Source: Veillonella dispar
Lineage (GTDB): Bacteria; Bacillota; Negativicutes; Veillonellales; Veillonellaceae
Direction of reading: 5' to 3'
NCBI RefSeq assembly: GCF_900637515.1
Contig: NZ_LR134375.1
Location: forward strand, 372,001 to 436,000
DNA length: 64,000 nt
This document shows positions 36,232-44,076 of this stretch, in pieces (positions within the stretch are counted from its first letter, which is position 1; each line of letters opens with the position of its first letter). The notes beneath the pieces are model-generated. The model searched no databases and was not told the origin of the DNA. It saw nothing but the letters and a program-made list of their open reading frames with translations. The translations under genes were made by a program, and so were the position numbers.

Positions 36232-37689
36232 ATGAATAAGAAATATTTTGTGCTGATGATGCTTTCACTAGCATTATATAGTCAGTCTAGTTTTGCAGCA
36301 GAAGTAGTAGATAGTCAGAATCAAAATATAAGTATTGAACAAAAAAATAATACAAAGTTAAAACAGTTTGTACAAACAAAAGGCCCAGTAAAAGTAGATT
36401 TTGTTGAGGTTATTCCTGGTGCTTTTAAAGCTGTTATAAAAGATAAATCGATAGATACGAAGGCACTTTCAATGGGCGATGAAATTATATTAGAGCGGAT
36501 GGAGAAGGAGCACGGTTCTCAACGATTAAAAACATCAGAAAAACCTGATTTTGGAAGTGAATATAAAACGTTTGATCCACTTTATAATGATAAGGATGAA
36601 ACAGCACTAAAAGAAATTAAACACTATAATACTGAATCAACACGTAATGAAGGCTATTTTATTGGTGGTCGAGAAAAACCCTTACGCATTGTGAGCCCAT
36701 ATATGAAAAAGAATGGTAAAGGGGAAATTAAGCTAACGAATCACGTTAATACTAAAGATTATCGAACTCGTGCCGATCGGGATGCAGCAAATGAAAGGGA
36801 AATTCGAGAATATTTAGATAAAAATAAGGGAAAAGGACATGATCTATTTACGGCTAGATCTAAAGCTGAAATTAAAGAATCTTTGGAAAGTTTTTTTAAA
36901 CCTATAGAATTGATTCAGTATCCTATCAATAATCCAAAGGATTATAAAAGGATGCCTATGATTCCAGGCTTCCCCAAAAATATGCCAAGTTTTGCAAAAA
37001 ATATTCATATGCATAGTAATCCAGGCTTTTTACAAGGTAGGGCTTATGTACAATTTGCATTTGGAGGCACACCGGAACAATTAAAGCCATATATTGATGA
37101 AGCACTTTCAAATTCTAAATTAGTTGTTTTAAAAGCTGATATATCCAATGTGTATGTTAAACGATATATCGATTCGAATATGGCTTATGCAGATTCTCTA
37201 TATGCATTAATTCCAAGGTCGATATTGACTGTAAAAAATACAACTGTGCCGATGGGTAAATTTATACAAGAGCGACAAGACCATCCAATTGATAAATCTG
37301 TAGATGAAATATATGAGTTGGAAAATCAAGTATTAGCAGAATTCAATAAGGTACAGATTGCAGATGAAGACAATAGTGCAAAGTATAAGAGATATTTTGA
37401 AACTCGTAAACGAATAGAAGATGCGCGAGACGCATTAAAGCCTAAACCGGATTATGAAAATAAGCGTTCTAAAGATAAAGTGTATCCAATTTATACTGAA
37501 AAGGAAAATCAAAAGCTTCAAAAACAATATTTGCATAGATTGTCATATAATGAAGATTCCATAGAAATACCAGACAATTATGTATTGTATGTATTTGATT
37601 TTGGCGGAAGTCGGAATCATCCATATTCTCTAGGTGCTGCAGTTAGTCCTGATAAAAACTACATAATATATTTCTGCCAACAAGGTTGA
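36232..37689 (+). CDS. Secreted protein of unknown function, paralogue A
   Basis: A 485-residue exported protein with signal peptide MNKKYFVLMMLSLALYSQ (cleavage after SSFAA). The mature part is very polar and rich in Lys, Asp and Glu. The C-terminal half matches the protein at 40994: GFPKNMPSFAKNIHMHSNPG, RAYVQFAFGGTPEQLKPYI, ENQKLQKQYL and a last strand pair ending YIIYFCQQG. The N-terminal 200 residues are unique. No catalytic motif or anchor is visible; it may be periplasmic. The ribosome binding site GGAGAGAGAA (36222-36231) is GA-rich and complementary to the CUCUCU motifs of the RNA at 52025. Confidence 0.75.
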   Translation: MNKKYFVLMMLSLALYSQSSFAAEVVDSQNQNISIEQKNNTKLKQFVQTKGPVKVDFVEVIPGAFKAVIKDKSIDTKALSMGDEIILERMEKEHGSQRLKTSEKPDFGSEYKTFDPLYNDKDETALKEIKHYNTESTRNEGYFIGGREKPLRIVSPYMKKNGKGEIKLTNHVNTKDYRTRADRDAANEREIREYLDKNKGKGHDLFTARSKAEIKESLESFFKPIELIQYPINNPKDYKRMPMIPGFPKNMPSFAKNIHMHSNPGFLQGRAYVQFAFGGTPEQLKPYIDEALSNSKLVVLKADISNVYVKRYIDSNMAYADSLYALIPRSILTVKNTTVPMGKFIQERQDHPIDKSVDEIYELENQVLAEFNKVQIADEDNSAKYKRYFETRKRIEDARDALKPKPDYENKRSKDKVYPIYTEKENQKLQKQYLHRLSYNEDSIEIPDNYVLYVFDFGGSRNHPYSLGAAVSPDKNYIIYFCQQG

Positions 37690-37701
37690 TTATAAAACAA
37701 T

Positions 37702-37735
37702 AAAAGGTAGCAACATATATGTTGCTACCTTTTTT
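37702..37735 (+). terminator. Terminator after paralogue A
   Basis: 15-bp stem AAAAGGTAGCAACAT (37702-37716) with its complement from 37719, then TTTTTT. Nearly the same sequence recurs at 38324-38364. Confidence 0.88.
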
Positions 37736-37819
37736 GCTATATCCATCTAGGCAGAATTTCATATTATATGTACAATCATAGTAATTAATAATATATTGAT
37801 TTTAGTATGAGAGAATTTT

Positions 37820-38338
37820 ATGAAATTTAACTATGGCGAGACGCTGCGAATCCGAAATGAGTTATATACAATCCTAGGCAAAATTCGTTACATTGATACT
37901 CGTAGGAGAATTTGGCATAAGTATAAGCTGGTTAAGCATAAGAATAATGCTGAATTTTGGATCCGGTGGAATAAAAAACGTGGCGCATATCAGTTTACAA
38001 AGTTGTGCAGTAAAGCGATGCCATCTGATATGAACGTAGTACATCGTGGCTATCAGATGGTTATAGGTACAAGAGGGGATATAGATATAGATTTTGCGGA
38101 TGTAGCTCGTTATGAAGAGTATGAAGATGCTAATGGCACTCATACATTTATTGTTGAAAAAGGGAGCCATACGACTGAGTATTCAAAAGGCGTTTATGTT
38201 GATAAGGAATATGTATCTATTGAAAGTGATGCAGAGATAACTAAGCCTATTCTAGATAAAATGGATACCATTAAGAAAATGAGGTTTATAGGCCCCATAA
38301 TTTGGTTTCTGGCGAATTTACTAAACAATAAAAGGTAG
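37820..38338 (+). CDS. DUF4178-like protein with C-terminal membrane segment
   Basis: A 172-residue protein. Residues 8-60 (LRIRNELYTILGKIRYIDTR..., then WHKYKLVKHKNNAEFWIRW) have the look of DUF4178, a small beta-barrel-like domain. Residues 65-130 continue as strands with an acidic patch (DIDIDFADVARYEEYEDANG). The C-terminal IGPIIWFLANLL may be a membrane anchor. GAGAG precedes the ATG at distance. Function unknown; it stands alone between two near-identical terminators. Confidence 0.6.
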   Translation: MKFNYGETLRIRNELYTILGKIRYIDTRRRIWHKYKLVKHKNNAEFWIRWNKKRGAYQFTKLCSKAMPSDMNVVHRGYQMVIGTRGDIDIDFADVARYEEYEDANGTHTFIVEKGSHTTEYSKGVYVDKEYVSIESDAEITKPILDKMDTIKKMRFIGPIIWFLANLLNNKR

Positions 38339-38364
38339 TAACAATTTTTTGTTACTACCTTTTT
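38324..38364. terminator. Bidirectional terminator, DUF4178-like gene and antiporter
   Basis: Stem AAAAGGTAGTAACAA with TTGTTACTACCTTTTT. The 5' flank AAACAATAAAAGGTAG is the same as that of the terminator at 37702, though that one follows another gene. Confidence 0.85.
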
Positions 38365-38378
38365 GTTTGCTCTAGAAT

Positions 38379-39752
38379 TTAGTTGTTAGCTTCAGCTGGT
38401 TGAAGTTGTTCGAGTTCTGCTTCTTTAGCATCCAATTCTTTTGCACCAAAGTGGGCAAGTACACAGAATGTAATACAAAGAATACATGCTACCATTAGGA
38501 GATAGAAACCTGCATTCCAACCGAATTTATCTGCTAAAACACCAAATAGTGTTGTACCAAGGTTGGCACCTACGATGTAACTCATAAAGCCACGAAGACC
38601 AACAGCAGAGCCTACAGCGAATGGAGGTACAATATCCATAGTTTGTACAGATGCTAAGAATTGAGGAATGTAGATTAAGCAACCTACGACAGCAGCAAAG
38701 AATGTAACCCATAAGAGGGATTCACTTTGCCAATAGCCAAAGATACAGAAGAAGATAATACTTACTGCAATGATTGCTGGAGGCATGCGATAACCTTTGA
38801 AGAATTTATCGGAAATGTAACCCGCAAAAATTGTAGAAGGAATTGCCGCCCACTCAAAGAATAAGAAAGCGATGGACATTTCAGCTTTAGAGAAGCCTTT
38901 TACTTGTAATAAGTAGATAGGCAACCATGTAAGCATACCAAAACGAATCATATAAACGAATGTATCAACTAGAGACACATACCAAGCATTTTTGTTTTTT
39001 AATACGTATTTTACAAAAATTTGTCGTGTACTTAGATGTGGTGCCTCAGAACTTCTATGTGTTTTATGAGATGTATCAGCAATGATTTCGCTAGTTGGTG
39101 GTAACCCTTCTCGTTCAGGACTTTCTTTGATCAAGAAGCAAATAATAACGGCTACAATAATTGCGATAATTGCAGGGATACCATAGCTACCTAATTGCCA
39201 GTGATCAGTTGTGGTGAAGTATAAGGCTGCAGCTACGATTGGTGCTACGATACCACCACCAAGGTTATGGGAGATATTCCAAATTGCCCCAAAGCGACCA
39301 CGTTCTTGCTTTGGATACCATTTAGCAAGTGTGATGAAGGATGGGCCTACACCAAAGCCTTGGAAGAAACCGTTAAGAACTACTAATACTAAGAAGAAGG
39401 CTAGGCTGTCGGCAAAACTCATGAAGATATTGATAATTGCACAACAAATAAGGCCGAAAGCCATGAATTTTGCAGGGCTTGCTTTGTCAGCAAGACTACT
39501 CATGAAGCCTTTACTTAGACCGTAGGCGATAAGCATACCACTAGATAACAAACCGATTTCGGTTTTGCTCATGTGTAAGATATCTGATAAAAAATGAGTT
39601 GATAAGGCAAAGTTGTTACGAACAATATAGTATGCAGCGTAACCAATGAAAATACCAATTAAAGATTGGAATCTGTATTTATAGTATAGATTCATAATCA
39701 TATTTTGTGGTACAGATGATTTTGCCTCTTTTGGTTGTAGAAATGAAAACAT
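38379..39752 (-). CDS. Organophosphate:phosphate antiporter (GlpT/UhpT family)
   Basis: A 457-residue, twelve-helix MFS protein of the OPA family. YYKYRFQSLIGIFIGYAAYY and RNNFALS at residues 23-50 are the family's N-terminal signature; GFFQGFGVGPSF, WYPKQERGRFGAIWNISHN and a PFAVGSAVGLRGFMSYIVGA-type stretch in helix 10-11 also match. Members exchange glycerol-3-phosphate, hexose-phosphates or phosphoglycerates for phosphate. The substrate cannot be chosen by eye. GAAAGG precedes the start; a regulator of the UhpA/PgtA type is not adjacent. Confidence 0.88.
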   Translation of the reverse strand: MFSFLQPKEAKSSVPQNMIMNLYYKYRFQSLIGIFIGYAAYYIVRNNFALSTHFLSDILHMSKTEIGLLSSGMLIAYGLSKGFMSSLADKASPAKFMAFGLICCAIINIFMSFADSLAFFLVLVVLNGFFQGFGVGPSFITLAKWYPKQERGRFGAIWNISHNLGGGIVAPIVAAALYFTTTDHWQLGSYGIPAIIAIIVAVIICFLIKESPEREGLPPTSEIIADTSHKTHRSSEAPHLSTRQIFVKYVLKNKNAWYVSLVDTFVYMIRFGMLTWLPIYLLQVKGFSKAEMSIAFLFFEWAAIPSTIFAGYISDKFFKGYRMPPAIIAVSIIFFCIFGYWQSESLLWVTFFAAVVGCLIYIPQFLASVQTMDIVPPFAVGSAVGLRGFMSYIVGANLGTTLFGVLADKFGWNAGFYLLMVACILCITFCVLAHFGAKELDAKEAELEQLQPAEANN

Positions 39753-39945
39753 TATTATTACCTTTCTTTCTTAATAACCAAATTCCAGTGCACTGATAAT
39801 ACTACCACTTCTAGATGATTTATGTAAATGATTTATGGTACGAAAATAAGCGTTTATGTCATGAAATTTATTAATAATACAATTTATATAAATCTTTTGC
39901 AAGTATTTATTAGTAAAATGAAAAAGATAAAATTTTTCTAAAATA

Positions 39946-39974
39946 TTGACAAAGTTATTTTATAATTGTATATT
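39946..39974 (+). promoter_or_regulatory. Promoter of small RNA candidate 1
   Basis: TTGACA (39946-39951), 17-base spacer, TATATT (39969-39974). It is the best consensus promoter of this region and no ORF follows for 250 bases. Confidence 0.8.
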
Positions 39975-39978
39975 AAAG

Positions 39979-40111
39979 GCGACATACTGGCGTGTCGTTA
40001 AAGGGACTTAGAGAGAGTTAGCCAGACTGACATACGATATAGTTCGAGAGTAACTATATACATAAAAAGGCATGCCGCTGAGAGACGAGAGAAGGGTGGT
40101 GTGCCTTTTTT
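39979..40111 (+). ncRNA. Small RNA candidate 1 with GAGAG loops
   Basis: An independent transcription unit of about 130 bases: strong promoter, no start codon with a ribosome binding site, and a terminator. Predicted elements: stem CGACAT/GTGTCG (39980-39985, 39992-39997); a possible pseudoknot CTGGC (39987-39991) with GCCAG (40021-40025); stem TATAGTT/AACTATA (40038-40044, 40052-40058) with loop CGAGAGT; and a terminator stem AAAAAGGCATGCC (about 40065-40077) with its partner to 40110, whose large loop carries GAGAGACGAGAG. A further GAGAGAG lies in the linker 40011-40017. All GAGAG copies fall in unpaired segments. I recognise no Rfam family. The rest of the 39753-40226 gap holds no gene. 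Confidence 0.6.
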
Positions 40112-40112
40112 G
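40065..40112 (+). terminator. Terminator of small RNA candidate 1
   Basis: AAAAAGGCATGCC pairs (two G-U) with GGTGTGCCTTTTT; the loop is about 20 bases of GA-rich sequence. Confidence 0.75.
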
Positions 40113-40184
40113 TATGCCTAATTTCTGAAATATAAAATTTTATTAAAATAGTACTGTTGGTAAGTTTAAGGAATAGACTAAAAT

Positions 40185-40217
40185 CTCCCTATGTAATACA
40201 ATGTATTACATAGGGAG
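40185..40217. promoter_or_regulatory. 33-bp palindrome over the antitoxin ribosome binding site
   Basis: CTCCCTATGTAATAC (40185-40199), spacer AAT, exact complement (40203-40217). The right arm contains GGGAG of the Shine-Dalgarno. It can act as an operator for the antitoxin and, as RNA, hides the ribosome binding site. Confidence 0.75.
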
Positions 40218-40226
40218 GTGCTTTAT

Positions 40227-40448
40227 ATGGCAAATATTTCAGTCCGTTTAAATGAACAAGAAGAAGAGTTATTTAAAACATATGCTGAGTTTATGGATGA
40301 AACACTTTCTACTCTCTTTAAGAAGGCTTTACTAGAAAAGATTGAAGATGAATTTGATCTTAAGGTAGGTCAAAAAGCATTAGCAGAATATAAGCAAGAT
40401 CCTGTTACTTATTCTGTAGCGGAAATGCGTGCAAAATATGGCTTATAA
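40227..40448 (+). CDS. Type II antitoxin (RelB/DUF6290-like)
   Basis: A 73-residue protein starting MANISVRLNEQEEELFKTYA, a ribbon-helix-helix-like DNA-binding N-terminus, with FMDETLSTLFKKALLEKIED and a flexible C-terminal tail (QDPVTYSVAEMRAKYGL) that would wrap the toxin. The start ATG 40227 follows GGGAGGTG. It overlaps the toxin gene by 11 bases, the usual antitoxin-toxin order. It should repress its own promoter through the palindrome at 40185-40217. Confidence 0.88.
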   Translation: MANISVRLNEQEEELFKTYAEFMDETLSTLFKKALLEKIEDEFDLKVGQKALAEYKQDPVTYSVAEMRAKYGL

Positions 40449-40704
40449 ACTGGAGTTTTCTAAACGGTTTGACAAGCAATTTTCTAAACTCGATAAATCA
40501 ACGCAACGTTATCTCTTTAATTGGCTTATCAAGAATGTAGATAATGTAGAAAATCCTAGATATTCAGGAAAATCATTGACAGGCAATAAGACGGGGCTGT
40601 GGCGTTATCGCATTGGTAATTATAGAGTCATTGCTGATATTAATGATGATAGATGTATTATTTTAGCGTTAGAAGTTGGCCATCGAAAAGATATTTACAA
40701 ATAG
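40438..40704 (+). CDS. RelE/YafQ-family mRNA interferase toxin
   Basis: An 88-residue basic protein. YKLEFSKRFDKQFSKLDKST, then GKSLTGNKTGLWRYRIGNYRVIADI (in part LWRYRIGNYRVIADI) and a C-terminal VGHRKDIYK are the RelE/ParE-superfamily pattern; the Arg pairs in RYRIGNYR and the final HRKDIY fit ribosome-dependent RNases. The start ATG 40438 lies within the antitoxin end. The ten residues nearer the C-terminus look intact, so the toxin is probably active. Confidence 0.9.
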   Translation: MAYKLEFSKRFDKQFSKLDKSTQRYLFNWLIKNVDNVENPRYSGKSLTGNKTGLWRYRIGNYRVIADINDDRCIILALEVGHRKDIYK

Positions 40705-40714
40705 AGGATATACT

Positions 40715-40927
40715 ATGAAATACTTACGTCGTGAACTTAATCAAGTAGAAAAAGAATATTTAAAACAATTTGGACAAGACTCTTTAAACCGTGTCGTTCT
40801 ACACGATCCAAATACAAAGGATAAACAAGAGGTACAAGATACGATTGATATTCTAAAAGACGCTATGGCAAAGAACAAACCTCTAGAACAAGTTCCAGAG
40901 GATATGTGGCGCCTTATTGAGTTTTAA
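40715..40927 (+). CDS. Small protein downstream of the toxin-antitoxin pair
   Basis: A 70-residue acidic protein (MKYLRRELNQVEKEYLKQFG at the start) beginning 11 bases after the toxin with AGAGGATAT as ribosome binding site, so co-transcribed. No known domain. Helical, charged, with a C-terminal PEDMWRLIEF. It may be a third component (chaperone or regulator) of the module, but nothing in the sequence proves it. Confidence 0.6.
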   Translation: MKYLRRELNQVEKEYLKQFGQDSLNRVVLHDPNTKDKQEVQDTIDILKDAMAKNKPLEQVPEDMWRLIEF

Positions 40928-40993
40928 ATTACTTAAGTAGCTATATAACATGTAGAGCAACTCTTTTATATAGTTTATTTAATGGAGATATGA

Positions 40994-42079
40994 ATGAAGG
41001 TAAAAGGATTTATACTTGTTGTGACCGCATTGGTTACTAATATAGGAATAACAAATGCTCAGCAGTTATCCACTCCATCTGTAGGAACACCTTTGGGCAC
41101 AAAGACTACTCAAGTTGATAGAACACAACCTCTAGAGGTTATGCCTTATATGGAAAGTAAAGTAATGGGTGAAACAGAATTATCTTATTCTGTTATGTCT
41201 CTTGCTAAAAAAACATATAACGAACAAATATTACAGCAGCGAGATGTAGAATCGCGTATGCACGCTCATATAGAGGAACATAATAGAAAAATAAGAAGTA
41301 CGCCACAACGAGACTTAATTAAAAATCCTTATACACGAAAAGAAATTGAAAAACAAATTGTAGATGCTATTAATTTTAAGGAAAGCATTAAATATCCTGT
41401 TAATGATAAGGAATATTACAATCATATAGATGTAGATAAAGTGAATGATTTGTCTGGTTTTCCAAAGAAAATACCTTCTTTTGCTAAGCAAGTTGATATT
41501 CATTTAAAGCCACCTAAGGCGATTGAAGATGGTCGGTATGTCCAAGTTTCTTTCACAGGTAAACCATCAGAGCTAAAGCCTTATATTCAAGATGCTGAAA
41601 ATCATGCTAAGGTTATTATTACTAAGGGTGAGGCTGAACGTGTTTCGATTAAACCGTACGAGGATGTTAAGACGAAATATAGAAAATACATGTCTACTAT
41701 ATTGCCAGAAGAATGGATTGAAGTAACGAATACATTCAATAATATGTATCAATATAAAGTGGCCTTAAACAATGAGAATATTAAGCGAAAGGTTGATCGT
41801 GAGCTCTCTAACCAAATGAACAATCAAATGGGGTTGGACTTAGAGCAAGATACTAGTCAATTAAGTTCTGATAAAGTGTTGTCTAATGATGAAAATAAGG
41901 CTTTACAGAAAAAATATTTAGGCTACTATTCGTTTAAGGAAGTAAAGCGACCATTTAACGCAGATTATACATTCTATATCTTTAAATTTGATTATTCATA
42001 TAACATGTTTACTGTTGCAGGTATGGCCGTTAATCCAGAACAAACTAGAGTAATCTATTTTTTACATACAGCTAAATAA
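40994..42079 (+). CDS. Secreted protein of unknown function, paralogue B
   Basis: A 361-residue exported protein with signal peptide MKVKGFILVVTALVTNIG (cleavage after TNA). Its C-terminal two thirds match paralogue A at 36232: LSGFPKKIPSFAKQVDIHLKP, GRYVQVSFTGKPSELKPYI, DENKALQKKYLGYYS and a terminal RVIYFLHTAK. The N-terminal part is shorter than in A. Lys- and Asn-rich, no catalytic motif. GGAG precedes the ATG. Function unknown. Confidence 0.75.
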   Translation: MKVKGFILVVTALVTNIGITNAQQLSTPSVGTPLGTKTTQVDRTQPLEVMPYMESKVMGETELSYSVMSLAKKTYNEQILQQRDVESRMHAHIEEHNRKIRSTPQRDLIKNPYTRKEIEKQIVDAINFKESIKYPVNDKEYYNHIDVDKVNDLSGFPKKIPSFAKQVDIHLKPPKAIEDGRYVQVSFTGKPSELKPYIQDAENHAKVIITKGEAERVSIKPYEDVKTKYRKYMSTILPEEWIEVTNTFNNMYQYKVALNNENIKRKVDRELSNQMNNQMGLDLEQDTSQLSSDKVLSNDENKALQKKYLGYYSFKEVKRPFNADYTFYIFKFDYSYNMFTVAGMAVNPEQTRVIYFLHTAK

Positions 42080-42083
42080 AAAT

Positions 42084-42150
42084 AAAAGGCACATTGTTAA
42101 ATGAATGACCTTCCTGATTTAAGGAGGTAGTTCAAAACAATGTGCCTTTT
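42084..42150. terminator. Convergent terminator, paralogue B and nitrilase
   Basis: 15-bp stem AAAAGGCACATTGTT (42084-42098) with 42136-42150, enclosing a smaller CCTTCC/GGAGG hairpin. T-runs on both strands. Confidence 0.8.
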
Positions 42151-42152
42151 TG

Positions 42153-42944
42153 TTATAGGTTATAGAGTTCAGGTTTGCGATCTCTAAAGATATTAATTTT
42201 GTTACGGATATCTTCGACTACAGCGAGGTCGATGTCTACGGAAGCAATGCCTTCATTAGTGTCCATTTCGAGTAGGTTGGTACCCCATGGGTCATATACA
42301 GCAGAGTGACCTGTACTTTGAACGCGGCCCACTGTGCCACAGCCGTTTACGGCACATACGTATAATTGGTTTTCAATAGCTCGCACTTCATTGAGTACCT
42401 GCCAGTGACGTAAACGCATCGTAGGCCATTGAGCAGGCACAAATAATAATTCCGTGCCTGGCAATGCAGCCATTCTTATGAGCTCAGGGAAGCGGATGTC
42501 GTAACAGATGACGGTACTACAAGGAATTCCATCTAATTCAAAATGAGTTGTATGAGTACCACCAGCAAAGTATTTGTCTTCTTTGGCAGGGCTAAAGCCG
42601 TGCATCTTTGAATATTCTCCTACAAGTTTACCGCTTCGGTTGTAAACATAGGATGTATTAAATACGAGATTGTCTTTTGCAACTGCTACAGAACCGCCCA
42701 CAATATTTACATTATGTTTTTTAGCGAATGCACTTAATAAGGCTTTTGTGCGGTCACCATTTGCATCAGCGATATTGATTAAATCTGTAGATGGATAAAA
42801 ACCAGTGTTCCAGGTTTCCGGTAATACGATAATATCTGGATTTTCAGATAGGGATTGAGACAATAATTCTTGAACTCGATTGTAGTTATATTCTACGTCG
42901 TTTACGTGGACATCCATTTGTATGAGAGTAAGACGTTTTTTCAT
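42153..42944 (-). CDS. Carbon-nitrogen hydrolase (nitrilase superfamily, omega-amidase-like)
   Basis: A 263-residue cytosolic hydrolase with the Glu-Lys-Cys triad: Glu in VLPETWNTGFY (about residue 43), Lys in YSKMHGFSPAKED (about 114), Cys in TVICYDIRFPEL (about 148). The CYDIRFPEL form and NEVRAIENQLYVCAVNGCG fit omega-amidase/Nit2-like enzymes that remove ammonia from 2-oxoglutaramate or related amides. The start ATG at 42944 has AGAGGAT upstream. It is a single gene. Confidence 0.88.
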   Translation of the reverse strand: MKKRLTLIQMDVHVNDVEYNYNRVQELLSQSLSENPDIIVLPETWNTGFYPSTDLINIADANGDRTKALLSAFAKKHNVNIVGGSVAVAKDNLVFNTSYVYNRSGKLVGEYSKMHGFSPAKEDKYFAGGTHTTHFELDGIPCSTVICYDIRFPELIRMAALPGTELLFVPAQWPTMRLRHWQVLNEVRAIENQLYVCAVNGCGTVGRVQSTGHSAVYDPWGTNLLEMDTNEGIASVDIDLAVVEDIRNKINIFRDRKPELYNL

Positions 42945-43090
42945 GGTAAATCCTCTGAGTATTAAAATAGTATAGTTTACGATATATAGTATATAATTAA
43001 AATATTAAAGCATTATTGAGCGTATTACAATATAACAATGGTAATAGTTTAAATGCTATTCTTTTGTGGGAATGGATAAAATGGAATTAG

Positions 43091-43192
43091 ATAACACTAG
43101 ATGTACAGGCAATCATTACCATAGGTATTCCAGATGAGCCTATGTATCCTAGACCTAGAAAATCACTTGATGAGGTACTAGTAAAGCGTTAG
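43091..43192 (+). pseudogene. Remnant of a nitroreductase-family gene (C-terminus)
   Basis: A 33-codon stretch with no start or ribosome binding site, reading DVQAIITIGIPDEPMYPRPR and then KSLDEVLVKR before TAG. This is the C-terminal signature of nitroreductase-fold flavoproteins (IGxPxExxxPRxRKxLxEVL). The frame is closed by a stop just upstream at 43088-43090. The main body of the gene is missing, so it is a decayed copy or deletion remnant in the 42945-43261 gap. Confidence 0.65.
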
Positions 43193-43195
43193 TTT

Positions 43196-43224
43196 TTTAC
43201 TAATCTTCATAGAAATGTTATAAT
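43196..43224 (+). promoter_or_regulatory. Promoter of the envelope cluster
   Basis: TTTACT (43196-43201), 17-base spacer, TATAAT (43219-43224) with TG extension (TGT at 43216-43218). Confidence 0.7.
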
Positions 43225-43261
43225 ATTCTGTATATAATTGTGTTCTAATAGAGGAGGACCT

Positions 43262-44065
43262 ATGAAACGGATTCCATTGGTAACACTATTAGTTGTCGCA
43301 TTGACAATGGTTTTAGCAGGATGTGGACTGCTTTCACAAAAAACAGAGCCCACTAGTTCAGCGCCACCAGTAAAAGAAGTCAAAATGGTACATCCATCAG
43401 GTATTCCTGTTCTTATGTATCATAAAATTGGCGACGATAAAGATAATGATGCGGTTATTCGTGAGGATTTATTCAGAGAACAAATGAAGTTCCTCAAAGA
43501 TAATGGCTATAATCCACTAACGATGGATCAACTATATGACTATGTCGTAAATGGTGCAGCAGTGCCTGAAAAACCTGTTGTATTAACCTTCGATGATGGC
43601 TATGCTGATACGTATTCTATCGTATATCCAATCATGAAAGAGTATGGTTTTGCAGCCACTGTGTTTATCAATCCTGGCGATGTAGGCACTCGGTTAACTT
43701 GGGATCAAATTCGTGAAATGCATAAGAATGGTATCACCATTTCTAATCACGGGTTCCAACATATCGAAATGGGCCAATTGTCTGAAGCTAAACAAATAGA
43801 AAATATTACAAAGGCTCAAGAAGCCCTCGCGAAAGAAGTAGGTATCAAGGATAATCCTTGGTTCTGCTATCCTTATGGAGATAAAAATGAATTCACCGAT
43901 GCTGCCACTAAAAAAGCGGGCATTAAAATGAGTATGGCCATGAAATCTGGCTGGGTTCATACAGGTGATAATCCATATAACATTTTGCGTGTCTGGGTTG
44001 GTAATGCTGTTGATATCAAACATTTTGAAGAACGCATTAGCACTGAACATTTCACTGATTTATAA
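43262..44065 (+). CDS. Polysaccharide deacetylase lipoprotein
   Basis: A 267-residue lipoprotein; signal ends in the lipobox MVLAGC (Cys21). The NodB domain shows VLTFDDGYADTY (catalytic Asp and metal Asp), SNHGFQHIEMG (metal histidines) and PWFCYPYGDKNEFTD. It would remove N-acetyl groups from a surface or cell-wall polysaccharide in the periplasm. The start ATG 43262 follows GAGGAGG (43251-43257); the frame from 43238 runs through the ribosome binding site. First gene of a four- or five-gene envelope cluster. Confidence 0.9.
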   Translation: MKRIPLVTLLVVALTMVLAGCGLLSQKTEPTSSAPPVKEVKMVHPSGIPVLMYHKIGDDKDNDAVIREDLFREQMKFLKDNGYNPLTMDQLYDYVVNGAAVPEKPVVLTFDDGYADTYSIVYPIMKEYGFAATVFINPGDVGTRLTWDQIREMHKNGITISNHGFQHIEMGQLSEAKQIENITKAQEALAKEVGIKDNPWFCYPYGDKNEFTDAATKKAGIKMSMAMKSGWVHTGDNPYNILRVWVGNAVDIKHFEERISTEHFTDL

Positions 44066-44076
44066 GGAGAAATACA

